Assembly: GCA_022822365.1 (NCBI GenBank)
Contig: JAJEBV010000015.1
Span: forward strand, 1-64,000
From: Thermoanaerobaculia bacterium
Lineage (GTDB): Bacteria; Acidobacteriota; Thermoanaerobaculia; Multivoradales; Multivoraceae
Length of the DNA: 64,000 bases
Direction of reading: 5' to 3'
Made by a program: the position numbers and the translations under genes. This document shows positions 1 through 8,535 of this stretch, piece after piece; within the stretch, counting starts at the first letter, position 1; each line of letters begins with the position of its first letter. Below the pieces are notes generated by a model. That model was not told the origin of the DNA. It ran no database searches and worked only from the letters and a program-made list of their open reading frames with translations.

Positions 1-2021
1 GCGGGCGTCATCATGTCCAGCCGCGCCCGGCGTTGCTGCTCGTAGAGACCCAGTGCGTGCAGGGGGAAGTACTGTCGATACAGGACGTAGTCCAGCAGCG
101 CCGTCCGGAAGAAGACCCCGACCATGTCCTGCCTGGGCCAGGCTCCGCTCGCCTCCTGGGACTCGACCAGGAACCGGACGCCCCGCGAAATCGCGGCCCA
201 GTCCGAATCCCCGGCCTCCAGGAGCGCGATCAACGCCCATGCCGTCTGGATCACCTGGCTCTCCTCGTGCGCGACGTAGCGTCCGGTCAGACAACCGCTG
301 TGGTGCTCACCCCAGCCCCCGTCGTCCCGCTGGCGATCCAGCAGCCACCGGCAGGCTGAACGAAGCGCCGGATCGTCGGGGCGGGCGCCGGCGGCGACCA
401 GACCCCGGATCCCGAACAGCGTGCCGTAGATGAACTGGACTCCCCAGACCCCCCGCCAGGAACCATCCCGCTGCTGCTCCCGGCGCAGCCAGACGTCGGC
501 CCGCGAGATGGCCCGCGCCACTTCCCGATCCGTGACCTGCGGAACGCGCTGCCGGCAGGCGGCGAGCGCCGCGAGGCAGGACCCCGTGCACTCGACGTAC
601 GAGTGCTCGGTCATCGAGTCGCCGAACATCTCGGCCGGGTTCAGCCATTCGAGACCGATCGACGAGCGCCTCGTCTCATAGCTGCCGAAACCGCCGTCCC
701 GGTTCTGGCCACGCAGCATGAACTGGACCGCGTCGCCGACCTCCGCCGCGCTCGCGTCCTCCCGGTGCGCGGCGATGACGCCGAGCGCCGCCTCCGCCGT
801 GCAGTCCGATACCGGCCAACCATGCCATCCGCCGGCGAAACACCAACCCCCCTTCGGGTCGACCCGGAACGCCTCGCGAAACCCCCGGAAACTGCTTCTG
901 ATCTGCTGCCGGCGCAGGTAGTCGGCGCCCCGAAGAAGCGCGTCCCGCGAACCGTCGGACTCGGGCGCCGTCGCCAGCGCCTGCAAAGCGAATCCGGTAT
1001 CCCACGAAGCGCTTCTCGCACCGGTGACCCGGGTTCCATGCTCCTCGTCTTCCCAGATCCAGCCGTCCAGCCTGGCCAGCGCCTCGCGGCAGTCGGGGTC
1101 CTCCGGATCCCGCAGCCACAAGGCAAGGATGTTGAGGAAGCCGCTCACGGGCGAAATGCTCGTATGGCTCGAGCTCCGCAGTTCCCATCTGATGCGCTCG
1201 ACGATCGCTTCGGCGCATCGGCTACGCAGGCGCCGGCCATGAAACCGCTCGACCCACCGCGCAACGCCGTACGCGGCACGGAGCCACACCGTGGGCCTCG
1301 CGTAGAGGTCGGCATCCCGCAGACACTTGCGACCCGCCGGGAAGTCGACGTTGGCGTAGCCCTGAGGGAACAGCTCCTGCCGCACCGCCAGGGTCAGCGG
1401 CGTAAGGCGGGCCTGGAACCGTTGCGCGTAGACCACCGCCATCGCCATATAGATGAGACGGGTGTGGCAGTACCACTTCGAGGGATGGACCGCGATCCAC
1501 CGCGGCAGGCTCCAGAGCTCCGGAAGAACCGGATTCAGGCCCCGCCACTCGTAGAGATTGAGGAGAGCGAGCCAGAACTTCCCCCAGCTCGGGATGCCGA
1601 GAACTCCCTCCTCCTGCAGGAAGCGCCGGGCGGGCGCGACAAGGGGATCCTCCGGCTCGACGCCGACCAGTCTCGCGGCCACGTAGACCAGGGCGGTGAC
1701 GAACAGGTGGGGCCTGGAGTGTTCATGCAAGCCCCAGCACCCACCCTCGAGCCGGGTGTGTTCGAAGGAGCGCAGCACGCGTCGCCGCCGGGCCGGCTCG
1801 AGCGGTCGTTCCAGGATGTGGTGCAGCAGGACGTACTGGGCGGTCAGCATGGGACACCAGACCATCTCTCCTTCCCATGAGCCATCCCCGTTCTGCAGCT
1901 CCACCAGGCGCGCAACCGCGCTCTTCAACGCCGGGCCGGCGTCGACTTCCGGAGCCCTGGCGGCGCTACTCGCTCTTGAAGGCGCGGACACCGGAACCGT
2001 CGGCGGAGAAGCCGGTTTCAT
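1..2021 (-). CDS. Oxidosqualene cyclase (lanosterol-type), 3' end outside window
   Basis: Cyclises 2,3-oxidosqualene to a protosterol such as lanosterol. About 673 residues are visible and run off the left edge; the last ones resemble the family's C-terminal end, so little is missing. The protein carries VSDCTAEA with the catalytic Asp near residue 406. This DCTAE motif marks oxidosqualene cyclases, whereas squalene-hopene cyclases have DxDDT. Several QW-type repeats are visible, including LQNGDGSWE near the N-terminus and GGWGEHH near the C-terminus. The Val two residues before the catalytic Asp is the residue seen in lanosterol synthases; cycloartenol synthases have Ile there. The ATG at 2021 lies inside the upstream epoxidase gene (56 bp overlap); a GTG at 1991 is the alternative start. 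It is the last gene of the sterol operon in this window. The exact product is inferred. Confidence 0.93.
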   Translation of the reverse strand, partial: MKPASPPTVPVSAPSRASSAARAPEVDAGPALKSAVARLVELQNGDGSWEGEMVWCPMLTAQYVLLHHILERPLEPARRRRVLRSFEHTRLEGGCWGLHEHSRPHLFVTALVYVAARLVGVEPEDPLVAPARRFLQEEGVLGIPSWGKFWLALLNLYEWRGLNPVLPELWSLPRWIAVHPSKWYCHTRLIYMAMAVVYAQRFQARLTPLTLAVRQELFPQGYANVDFPAGRKCLRDADLYARPTVWLRAAYGVARWVERFHGRRLRSRCAEAIVERIRWELRSSSHTSISPVSGFLNILALWLRDPEDPDCREALARLDGWIWEDEEHGTRVTGARSASWDTGFALQALATAPESDGSRDALLRGADYLRRQQIRSSFRGFREAFRVDPKGGWCFAGGWHGWPVSDCTAEAALGVIAAHREDASAAEVGDAVQFMLRGQNRDGGFGSYETRRSSIGLEWLNPAEMFGDSMTEHSYVECTGSCLAALAACRQRVPQVTDREVARAISRADVWLRREQQRDGSWRGVWGVQFIYGTLFGIRGLVAAGARPDDPALRSACRWLLDRQRDDGGWGEHHSGCLTGRYVAHEESQVIQTAWALIALLEAGDSDWAAISRGVRFLVESQEASGAWPRQDMVGVFFRTALLDYVLYRQYFPLHALGLYEQQRRARLDMMTP

Positions 2022-3399
2022 CCGTTCGCGATCGCATGGAAACCAGAAGGGCACGCGCCAGAACACGCCGGGCCCGCTCGTCTCCTCCGCCGCCCGCACT
2101 TCTCGCCTTGTACGCGAGCCGAAAGCCGCGCCACAACCACCAGAGACGAACGACGAGGGAACGCAGCGTCTCGCGCGCCCAGGGCCAGGCTCGTTCGTCA
2201 CGCGAGCGCCGGACCACCGCGAGGATCGCCCGGACGACCGTCAAGCCGAATGCAAAGCCCAGACGGACCGTGGACGTGTCCTCACAGGCAAGCAGGCGCG
2301 TCGTCCGGTCCCGGACCGCCGGCGCGGTCCTCCAACTCCGATAGACCGCCTGCCTGAGAACCACGGCCTCGTCCCGGCGGTCGGCAAAGGCCTCGTAGAC
2401 GCCGATCGCGAGCAACTCCGGAGCACGCGTTGCCTGCACGCGCCCCCTCGCGAACTCGTTGAAGTCATCGCTCTCGGCGAGCGCCAGGGCGTCGCCGAAA
2501 CCCAGGGTCATCCCCACTCCGGTCAACGGGTGGTAGTGTCCGGCCGCATCGCCGACAAGCACTCGTCCCGGGTGTCCGTACGAGATGCGCGGCTTCACTC
2601 CGTTGGCCGCAACGGAGTACTCCCCGCTTCTCAGGGCCTGGACGAAGCTGGGCCTGAGTGCCTCCGGCAACAGCGCGCCACAGGAACTCGCCATGACTTC
2701 CACCCGGTCGGGGCGGGCCCAGCGTTCCCGAGGAACGTCGAGAAGCACCCTGACGCGGTTTCCACCCAGTGGGTACATCAGAATCGGGCCCGGGCCGCCG
2801 CACAGCATGTGCCCGTAGCCATCCACCGGAAGCTCTACGTCCTCCAGGAGGATCCCGACCATCAGGGAGCAGGTCTTCGGGCTCGTCGACAGACCCAGGG
2901 ATCGGCGCACGACCGAGGACCGACCGTCGGCGCCGACAGTCCGACCCGCCGTCACCGACTGCACGGCGCCGTTACGAGTGAATGTGAGCCGTTCGCGTTC
3001 GACCTCTCGCACCCGAGCGCCAGGCATGAAGTCGATACCCGGCTCGTTCGCGACGGCCTCGTGCAGGGACGACACGATGACCGCGTGCTCGCACGACAAA
3101 CCGAGTGAGCTTCCCGGGTAGGGAAGCATGATGGGATCCCCGCCGTCCTCCGGGAACACGACGAACCCCTTGCCCTCCGAGCTGTCGGGCGCCGATCCCA
3201 GGTCCAGGCCGAAATCGCGCAGCGTCCTCACGGCCGGTGGATGCAACCACTCACCCGCCAGACGTCTTGGGGCGCCATTGTTCGCCTCAAGCAGGGCGAC
3301 TCGGGCGCCTCCGCGCGCGTGCGCCAGCGCGCACACACTCCCCACCGGCCCCGCTCCGACGATCGCCACGTCGTACCGCGGGGGCCGGTGGCCGGTCAT
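1966..3399 (-). CDS. Squalene epoxidase (FAD monooxygenase)
   Basis: Expected to convert squalene to 2,3-oxidosqualene using FAD and O2. The 477-residue protein has an FAD-binding GAGPVG at 15-20, a GADGRSS segment near 156, and GDAAGHYHPLTGVGM from 283. The HPLTGxGM stretch is characteristic of squalene epoxidases. Hydrophobic segments near the C-terminus (about 380-440, WWLWRGF) suggest membrane association, as expected for a lipid substrate. The ATG at 3399 overlaps the CYP51 stop by 4 bp (ATGA). It lies directly before the oxidosqualene cyclase. A geranylgeranyl-reductase-like oxidoreductase was considered, but the HPLTG motif and the neighbours favour the epoxidase. Confidence 0.9.
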   Translation of the reverse strand: MTGHRPPRYDVAIVGAGPVGSVCALAHARGGARVALLEANNGAPRRLAGEWLHPPAVRTLRDFGLDLGSAPDSSEGKGFVVFPEDGGDPIMLPYPGSSLGLSCEHAVIVSSLHEAVANEPGIDFMPGARVREVERERLTFTRNGAVQSVTAGRTVGADGRSSVVRRSLGLSTSPKTCSLMVGILLEDVELPVDGYGHMLCGGPGPILMYPLGGNRVRVLLDVPRERWARPDRVEVMASSCGALLPEALRPSFVQALRSGEYSVAANGVKPRISYGHPGRVLVGDAAGHYHPLTGVGMTLGFGDALALAESDDFNEFARGRVQATRAPELLAIGVYEAFADRRDEAVVLRQAVYRSWRTAPAVRDRTTRLLACEDTSTVRLGFAFGLTVVRAILAVVRRSRDERAWPWARETLRSLVVRLWWLWRGFRLAYKARSAGGGGDERARRVLARALLVSMRSRTDETGFSADGSGVRAFKSE

Positions 3400-4760
3400 C
3401 CAAGAGCACTTCCTGGCGCGCGGCGGCGGTAGCGGACGCGGCACGGTTCCTCGGGACCCGTCACCCAGCTACCGTAGTTCGGCGGCGGCACCGCGGTGTC
3501 GAGGAACCACTCGAAGCGATCCAGCAGGACGGTCCAGATGGCCTTCAACTGGGCGTACGCAAAGTGCTTGCCCATGCACAGGTGCTTCCCGCCGCCGAAA
3601 CCGATCAATGCGTAGCGGTGGGTCTTGTCCTCCAGGGCAGGCGGAGCGAAGCGGTCCGGATGAAACCGCTCCGGATCCGCGAACACATGGGGCAGCCGGT
3701 GAGAAACCGCCGGCGACACCATGGCCAGGGCGCCGGCCGGCACGCCGTAGTCCCCGAAACGAAGAGGCTTGAGCACCTTGCGAACAAGCAGGATCAACGG
3801 CGGGTGCAGCCGCTCGCACTCGCGTACGGCGTTCTCCAGCGCCGTCTGTCGCTTGAGGCTCGCAAGGCTCAGCTCCTCGGCCCCGCCGTAAACGTCCTGT
3901 ATCTCGTCCCGCAGCCGCGCCACATACGAGGGCGCCGCCATGAGTTCCAGACCGGTCCAGGTTGCGAGCACCGCGCTCGTGTGCTGGCCCGCGAACAGCA
4001 CCGTCAACAGGATCCCGGTGATCTCGTCGTCGCTCAGCGCCCGGCCGTCCTTGTAGCGGGCATGCATCAGCGTCTGCATGAAGTCCTCGGGCGCCGACCC
4101 GGATCGCCGGCGTTCCGCCATGATCTCGCCGAAGAGAGCGGCCACCCGCCGCCGGGCGCGGTCCCGACTTCGGTGCCCCGCGGTAGGCAACCTGGGGAGG
4201 AAGAAGCCCAGCGTGTTGATCCCCTTCTGCAGATCGTGGTACGCCTCGGCGAAACCCTCGTCGACCTGCTCCCGCACTTCTCTTCCAAGAAGGCAGTGGC
4301 TCGCGATGTTGACCGTCAACTGGTTCATCGCCGAAGGCAAGTCGATCTCCCCCTCCTCGCCGAGCCTGTCGGCGAACTCGCTCGTCTCCTTGAGCATGAG
4401 CCGAACGAATCGGCGCATCGAGGGCGCCCCCAGGGCCGGAAACAGAAACCCGAGCTGCTCGCTCATGATCTCCGGAGCGACGTCGTACGCGACACCGCGT
4501 CCGAAGATCGGTACCGTGAACTGATAGACGGCCTTCGCATCCAGCTCGTCCTCCGACGCCCCGAAGTAGAAGTCGTGGGCCTCGGGTCCGACGAAGAGGA
4601 CCAGATCCCGCGGACCGAGCCGCAGGCGGAAGATCTCGCCATGGTCGCGCCAGCCGCGCTTCAGCGTCGAGACCGGATCCTTCTGAAACTGGGCCAGATG
4701 GCCGAGGAACGGCCAGCCTCCGGCAAGCTCCGGGACCGCTAGCGCGTCACCACTTGGCAT
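3396..4760 (-). CDS. cyp51: Sterol 14-alpha-demethylase, cytochrome P450 CYP51
   Basis: Haem monooxygenase that removes the C-14 methyl of lanosterol-type sterols. The 454-residue protein has the I-helix motif FAGQHTS at 256-262, ExxR at 314-317, a PERF segment at 363-366 and the haem-ligand Cys395 in FGGGKHLC. The substrate-recognition segment around residues 78-95 (VPIFGRGVAYD) and YHDLQKGI near 174 are CYP51-like. A GTG at 4781 is in frame, but the ATG at 4760 has a GAGG Shine-Dalgarno sequence 6 nt upstream and is preferred. There is no N-terminal membrane anchor, as in other bacterial CYP51s. A 75-bp gap separates it from the Rieske gene upstream; it overlaps the epoxidase downstream. 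No redox partner gene is visible nearby. Confidence 0.94.
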   Translation of the reverse strand: MPSGDALAVPELAGGWPFLGHLAQFQKDPVSTLKRGWRDHGEIFRLRLGPRDLVLFVGPEAHDFYFGASEDELDAKAVYQFTVPIFGRGVAYDVAPEIMSEQLGFLFPALGAPSMRRFVRLMLKETSEFADRLGEEGEIDLPSAMNQLTVNIASHCLLGREVREQVDEGFAEAYHDLQKGINTLGFFLPRLPTAGHRSRDRARRRVAALFGEIMAERRRSGSAPEDFMQTLMHARYKDGRALSDDEITGILLTVLFAGQHTSAVLATWTGLELMAAPSYVARLRDEIQDVYGGAEELSLASLKRQTALENAVRECERLHPPLILLVRKVLKPLRFGDYGVPAGALAMVSPAVSHRLPHVFADPERFHPDRFAPPALEDKTHRYALIGFGGGKHLCMGKHFAYAQLKAIWTVLLDRFEWFLDTAVPPPNYGSWVTGPEEPCRVRYRRRAPGSALG

Positions 4761-4835
4761 CGAAACCTCGTGCGACGACACCGCCCGCGCCGTTCTCCAC
4801 GCGGACGGCCGGGCGCCGTCGTCGGTGGCGAATCG

Positions 4836-5978
4836 TCAGGCCGGGGCATCGCCGTTCCCGGAGGGCGTCAAGTGCTGCCGCCACTTGCGCACGATCACCT
4901 TCTGGAACTCCCGCACCACCGGGTTCAGTTCGATGGGAGGAGCGTTCCAGTTGCCCTCGTAGCCCACCTGCTCGGCTTCGACCGCAACGCGGTCCTGGCC
5001 AAGCAGAGGACCGATCAGCGTTCGGTTCGCGATCTTCAGGACCATCTTCATGGCAAGCCGCGGTATGCGGACCGGAAGCAACGGGATCTTCAGCGACCTG
5101 AAATAGAACAGGAAGAACGCCTGCGTCGTGCGCTCGTCGATCGGGAGCACGAAGAGCCAGTGCTTGATCTCGTCATCGGTGTTGGACCACTGATACGGAT
5201 ACTCGAAGCAAAGCTCCATCCGGTTCGTGTCGACCCGGTCGTGATCGACGAACAGTCCGGAAATGCGCCCGCGGCCGACCTTCGTCTCGTAGGCGAGATG
5301 CACGTTGTCGCCGACGGTCTCGCAACGGGTGAGGGTAGCGCCCGTGAAGGGGCGGTACTTGCGGTGCAGATAGGCGTGGGAGAAGTCGCTCACGTTGTCG
5401 ATCACCATGGAATGGTGGGCCGAGCAGGTGAAGCTCAGCGGCACGCAGGCCCATCGGCCCCGTCCCTCGAGTTCCGGAATCTCCGGGATCCGGCGAACCT
5501 CGGCCAACTCCGGGTTGCCGGGGAACAACCAGACCAGGCCGTAGCGGACCTTGACCGGGAAGCTCCTGATCGCGAACTTCGGGAGCCCCTTTCGCCCGAA
5601 GAGGTCGGGGATCCCGACGACTTTCCCGTCCTCGTCGTACTCCCAGCCATGGTAGGCGCAAACCAGATTGCAGCCTTCCACTTCACCCAGCGAGAGCTTG
5701 ATCTGCCGGTGGAGACATCGGTTCTCGACCGCCCGAAAGACGCCGTCCTCGCCACGAAACAGCGCGATCGACCGCTTCCAGAAGACGACTTCGACGACCG
5801 TTCCCGGCTTGACCCGGCTCGCTTCTCCCACCGCGTACCAGTAGTCCGGGTCCAGACCCGCGGCGCGCGCCTGCTGACGCAGGCTGCCGGCTTCCTCGAA
5901 GCCGGGCGGAGGGCTCGGCGCGGTGCTCCTGGCGACACCACCTGGAAAGTCGTTGGCGTAGGTCGGGGCGACGGTCAT
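4836..5978 (-). CDS. sdmA: Rieske oxygenase, SdmA-type sterol C-4 demethylase
   Basis: Expected to oxidise a C-4 methyl group of sterols, the bacterial alternative to eukaryotic ERG25, as established for SdmA in Methylococcus capsulatus. The 380-residue protein has the Rieske 2Fe-2S ligands C88-x-H90 and C107-x2-H110, then a mononuclear iron site N195-x2-D198-x2-H201-x3-H205 in DNVSDFSHAYLH. The ATG at 5978 overlaps the sdmB stop by 4 bp and has a GGAGA Shine-Dalgarno just upstream. The assignment to SdmA rests on the Rieske family, the length and the place between CYP51 and an SdmB-like reductase. By domain alone it could be another steroid oxygenase, such as a KshA-like enzyme. Confidence 0.85.
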   Translation of the reverse strand: MTVAPTYANDFPGGVARSTAPSPPPGFEEAGSLRQQARAAGLDPDYWYAVGEASRVKPGTVVEVVFWKRSIALFRGEDGVFRAVENRCLHRQIKLSLGEVEGCNLVCAYHGWEYDEDGKVVGIPDLFGRKGLPKFAIRSFPVKVRYGLVWLFPGNPELAEVRRIPEIPELEGRGRWACVPLSFTCSAHHSMVIDNVSDFSHAYLHRKYRPFTGATLTRCETVGDNVHLAYETKVGRGRISGLFVDHDRVDTNRMELCFEYPYQWSNTDDEIKHWLFVLPIDERTTQAFFLFYFRSLKIPLLPVRIPRLAMKMVLKIANRTLIGPLLGQDRVAVEAEQVGYEGNWNAPPIELNPVVREFQKVIVRKWRQHLTPSGNGDAPA

Positions 5979-7060
5979 GTTCTCCCTTCCGGCGGCTTCG
6001 CCCGTGGGTTGGTGATCGCGTTCCGGTCGTAGTGGAACGCGTAGGCATCGCGTACCGCCGCGCGGATGCTGGTGGGCTGGTAGCCGAGCTCCTCTCTTGC
6101 CTTGCGGGTGTCGGCGTGGAGGTGTTTCCGCAGGAGGCGGATCGCACCGGGTGTGAAGCGCTGAGGAAAGCTCGGGTGAAACCGGCTCAGGTAGAAGCTC
6201 GCCACTTCCGAGAAGACGAGCATCAGGCGGGCCGGGATCCGGCGGCGCGGCCGCGGAATGCCCGACACCTCCTCGAACAGAGCCACGATCTCCGAGATCG
6301 TCTTGTACTCGGTGCTGAAGATGTACTTCTCGCCGCTACGCCCTCGCTCCATGCACAACAGATGTCCTTGCACTATGTCCTCCGCCGCGACGAACTCGAA
6401 GCCGCCGTCGACGTAAGCATGGAGCTTGCGGCTCGTGTAGTCGCACAAGGTCCTTCCCAATCGCGAGGGAAGGAAATCCGCGCCGCCGATTATGGCACAA
6501 CAGGTCGCGACGACAACGTCCTGCCCCGCCGCCGCGGCGCGCCAGCACTCGTGCTCGGCAAGCACCTTGCTGCGCTCGTAGGGCATGGTCCGTTCCATCG
6601 GATAGAACTGCATCGTCTCGTTGCTCGGAGCGGACGGGTCGTCCAGGTCGTAGCCGACGGCGCTGAAGGAGCCCGTCACCACGACCCGCCCGGCGTCCGT
6701 TTCGCGCGCCGCCCGCAGCACGTTGCGGGTGCCGAGAACGTTGCACTCGTACACGTCGCGGCGATGGGCGCGGTTGCCTTCGATGGTCGAGACCTTGGCC
6801 GCGCAGTGATAGACGCCCCGGCAGCCCTCGACTGCCCGTCTGGTCGCCTTCAGGTCTCGAATGTCGCCGGAGACGCGCTCGACCTCGAGGCCTTCGACCG
6901 CTTCGTTGTTGTCCCCGTCCCTGAGCAGGACGCGGACGCTCACGCCGTCCCGGAGCAATCGCCGCACGAGATTGGCGCCCAGGTGCCCGGTCCCGCCCGT
7001 GACGAGAACGGGGTTCGTCGGCAAGCCGCGGGGCGCGGGAGTTCCGGGCACTCGCGTCAC
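5975..7060 (-). CDS. sdmB: NAD(P)-dependent sterol dehydrogenase/decarboxylase, SdmB-like
   Basis: Extended short-chain dehydrogenase of the 3-beta-hydroxysteroid dehydrogenase (NSDHL-like) type. With SdmA it would decarboxylate the oxidised C-4 group and reduce the C-3 ketone. The 361-residue protein has TGGTGHLG at 21-28 (dinucleotide binding), a catalytic Ser in TGSFSAVG near 129-136 and Y161-x3-K165. The GTG at 7060 overlaps the aminotransferase stop (GTGA) and has a GGGAGAG sequence upstream; another in-frame GTG lies at 7051. The gene couples by a 4-bp overlap to sdmA. The function is inferred from family and operon. Confidence 0.85.
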   Translation of the reverse strand: MTRVPGTPAPRGLPTNPVLVTGGTGHLGANLVRRLLRDGVSVRVLLRDGDNNEAVEGLEVERVSGDIRDLKATRRAVEGCRGVYHCAAKVSTIEGNRAHRRDVYECNVLGTRNVLRAARETDAGRVVVTGSFSAVGYDLDDPSAPSNETMQFYPMERTMPYERSKVLAEHECWRAAAAGQDVVVATCCAIIGGADFLPSRLGRTLCDYTSRKLHAYVDGGFEFVAAEDIVQGHLLCMERGRSGEKYIFSTEYKTISEIVALFEEVSGIPRPRRRIPARLMLVFSEVASFYLSRFHPSFPQRFTPGAIRLLRKHLHADTRKAREELGYQPTSIRAAVRDAYAFHYDRNAITNPRAKPPEGRT

Positions 7061-8451
7061 AGAACCGCGCTCTCCCACTCGGAGAGCATCCGGAGCAGCC
7101 TGCCCATCATCTCGTCGATCTCGCCGGAGTCGATGGAGAGTGGCGGCGCGACCCAGATCGGCAGGCCGCGGGCCATCGCGGGATGGCGGGCGGCGCCGTA
7201 GAGCGAGCTGTACATCGCCAGGCCGTTCTTGAGCGCCAGGGACTGGAAGAGCGTCTGCGCGTCGACGCTCTTGTCGAAGAACGCCATCGTCTCCTTGTCC
7301 GCGACGAGCTCGATCGCCATCATCAGGCCCCAGCCCCGGACGTCGGCGACGGTCGGATGGGCCAGCAGTTCGTCGCGCCAGGAGAAGAGCCGCGGGCTCT
7401 GCTCGTTGCAGTTCTCGATCAGCTTCTCGTCGCGAATGATGTGGATCGCCTCGCAAGCCGCCGCGCAGCCCAGGGGGTGGCCGCCGAACGTGAAGCCATG
7501 CACGAAGGAGTAGCCCTTCTCGAAGGGCTCGTTGAGCCGGCTGGACACCGACACCGCGCCGAACGGCACGTAGCAGCTCGAGATGCCCTTGGCCATCGTG
7601 ACGATGTCGGGATCGACGCTGAAGTGATCCATCGCGAACCACTTGCCGGTGCGGCCGAATCCGGTGACGACCTCGTCGGCGATGATCAGCACGTCGTGGC
7701 GGTCGCAGATCTCCCGGATCGCGCGCCAGTAGCTGTCCGGCGGGACGCAGGCGTAGTCCGCGCCGCAGCCGTGCGGCGTCGCCAGGAACGCCGCGACGGT
7801 CTTGGGACCGGCGTAGTGGATCGCGGTCTCGAGCGCCCGAGCGCACTCGACGCCCCACTCTTCCCGGCTCGTCCCCTCCGGCCGGTCGAAGTCCGAGTAC
7901 TGCCGGATGCCCGGCCACTTCGGCAGCATCGGCTCGAAGCGCGACTGGCTGGCGGGGTTGTGCGAGACGCCGAGGGTGGCGAGCGTCATGCCGTGGTACG
8001 AGTCGCGGTGGCTGACGATCTTGTACTTCGCCGGGTTCCCCATCGCGATCTGCGCCTGGCGAGCCAGCTTGATCGCGGTCTCCACCGCTTCGGACCCGCC
8101 CGAGACGAGGTAGGTGTGATCGAGGTCGGCCGGCGTGATCTCCGCGAGCAACCGGCAGAACTCGGCCCGCTTCGGGCTGGCGAAAGAGGGATGGGTGTAG
8201 GCGTAGTCCTCGAGCTGCGCAGCGATAGCCCGCTTCATCCTCGGATGGTTGTGCGGCAGGTTGACCGCCATCGGACCGCCCGAGACGTCGAAGTAGCGCT
8301 TGCCTTCCCGGTCGTAGATGTACACGCCTTCAGCGCGCTCGATCTCGACGTCCATCGGGTGATACGAGAAGACATGGCGCCAGTCGCCTTCGGGGCGGAG
8401 AGGGCGGGACATCGGCTGCGTTTCTGGCACGGTTGCGGGCGCGGTTGCCAT
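7057..8451 (-). CDS. Class III (omega-type) PLP aminotransferase heading the sterol operon
   Basis: The 464-residue PLP-dependent aminotransferase has the PLP-phosphate segment GSEAVETA near 119, the DE pair D259-E260 in IIADEVVTGFGRTG, and the Schiff-base Lys288 in MAKG. An upstream start at 8532 is possible, but the ATG at 8451 has a GGAGCAG Shine-Dalgarno and fits the family's N-terminus. It is the first gene of the minus-strand sterol operon and overlaps sdmB by 4 bp (GTGA). The substrate is not evident. Relatives include omega-amino acid:pyruvate and beta-alanine aminotransferases. A role with sterols or a sterol-linked amine is only a guess from context. Confidence 0.9.
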   Translation of the reverse strand: MATAPATVPETQPMSRPLRPEGDWRHVFSYHPMDVEIERAEGVYIYDREGKRYFDVSGGPMAVNLPHNHPRMKRAIAAQLEDYAYTHPSFASPKRAEFCRLLAEITPADLDHTYLVSGGSEAVETAIKLARQAQIAMGNPAKYKIVSHRDSYHGMTLATLGVSHNPASQSRFEPMLPKWPGIRQYSDFDRPEGTSREEWGVECARALETAIHYAGPKTVAAFLATPHGCGADYACVPPDSYWRAIREICDRHDVLIIADEVVTGFGRTGKWFAMDHFSVDPDIVTMAKGISSCYVPFGAVSVSSRLNEPFEKGYSFVHGFTFGGHPLGCAAACEAIHIIRDEKLIENCNEQSPRLFSWRDELLAHPTVADVRGWGLMMAIELVADKETMAFFDKSVDAQTLFQSLALKNGLAMYSSLYGAARHPAMARGLPIWVAPPLSIDSGEIDEMMGRLLRMLSEWESAVL

Positions 8452-8535
8452 CGATTCTGCTCCAGATTGGGAAGAGGAAGGGAGGCATCGTAGCAAGCTG
8501 TTACCGTGCCGCCCGACCGGCGAAAGGAGCATCGG
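8452..8535. promoter_or_regulatory. Divergent intergenic region, sterol operon / glyS
   Basis: This 84-bp gap separates the first gene of the minus-strand operon from plus-strand glyS, so it should hold both promoters. A Shine-Dalgarno AAAGGAG at 8523-8529 sits 6 nt before the glyS ATG. On the other strand GGAGCAG precedes the aminotransferase ATG. No clear -35/-10 pair or operator was seen. Confidence 0.45.

Noticed and set aside
603..1880. Long plus-strand open frame opposite the cyclase gene (and similar ones opposite CYP51 at 3237-4742, the Rieske gene at 4770-6032 and argH at 58684-60372)
   Set aside because: High-GC genes create long antisense open frames. These have Arg/Pro-rich, low-quality translations without family signatures, while the opposite strand carries clear conserved motifs.
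1..2021. Squalene-hopene cyclase
   Set aside because: The catalytic motif is DCTAE, not DxDDT, and an epoxidase gene is coupled to it.
1966..3399. Geranylgeranyl reductase or phenol hydroxylase
   Set aside because: The HPLTGxGM segment and the cyclase and CYP51 neighbours fit squalene epoxidase better.
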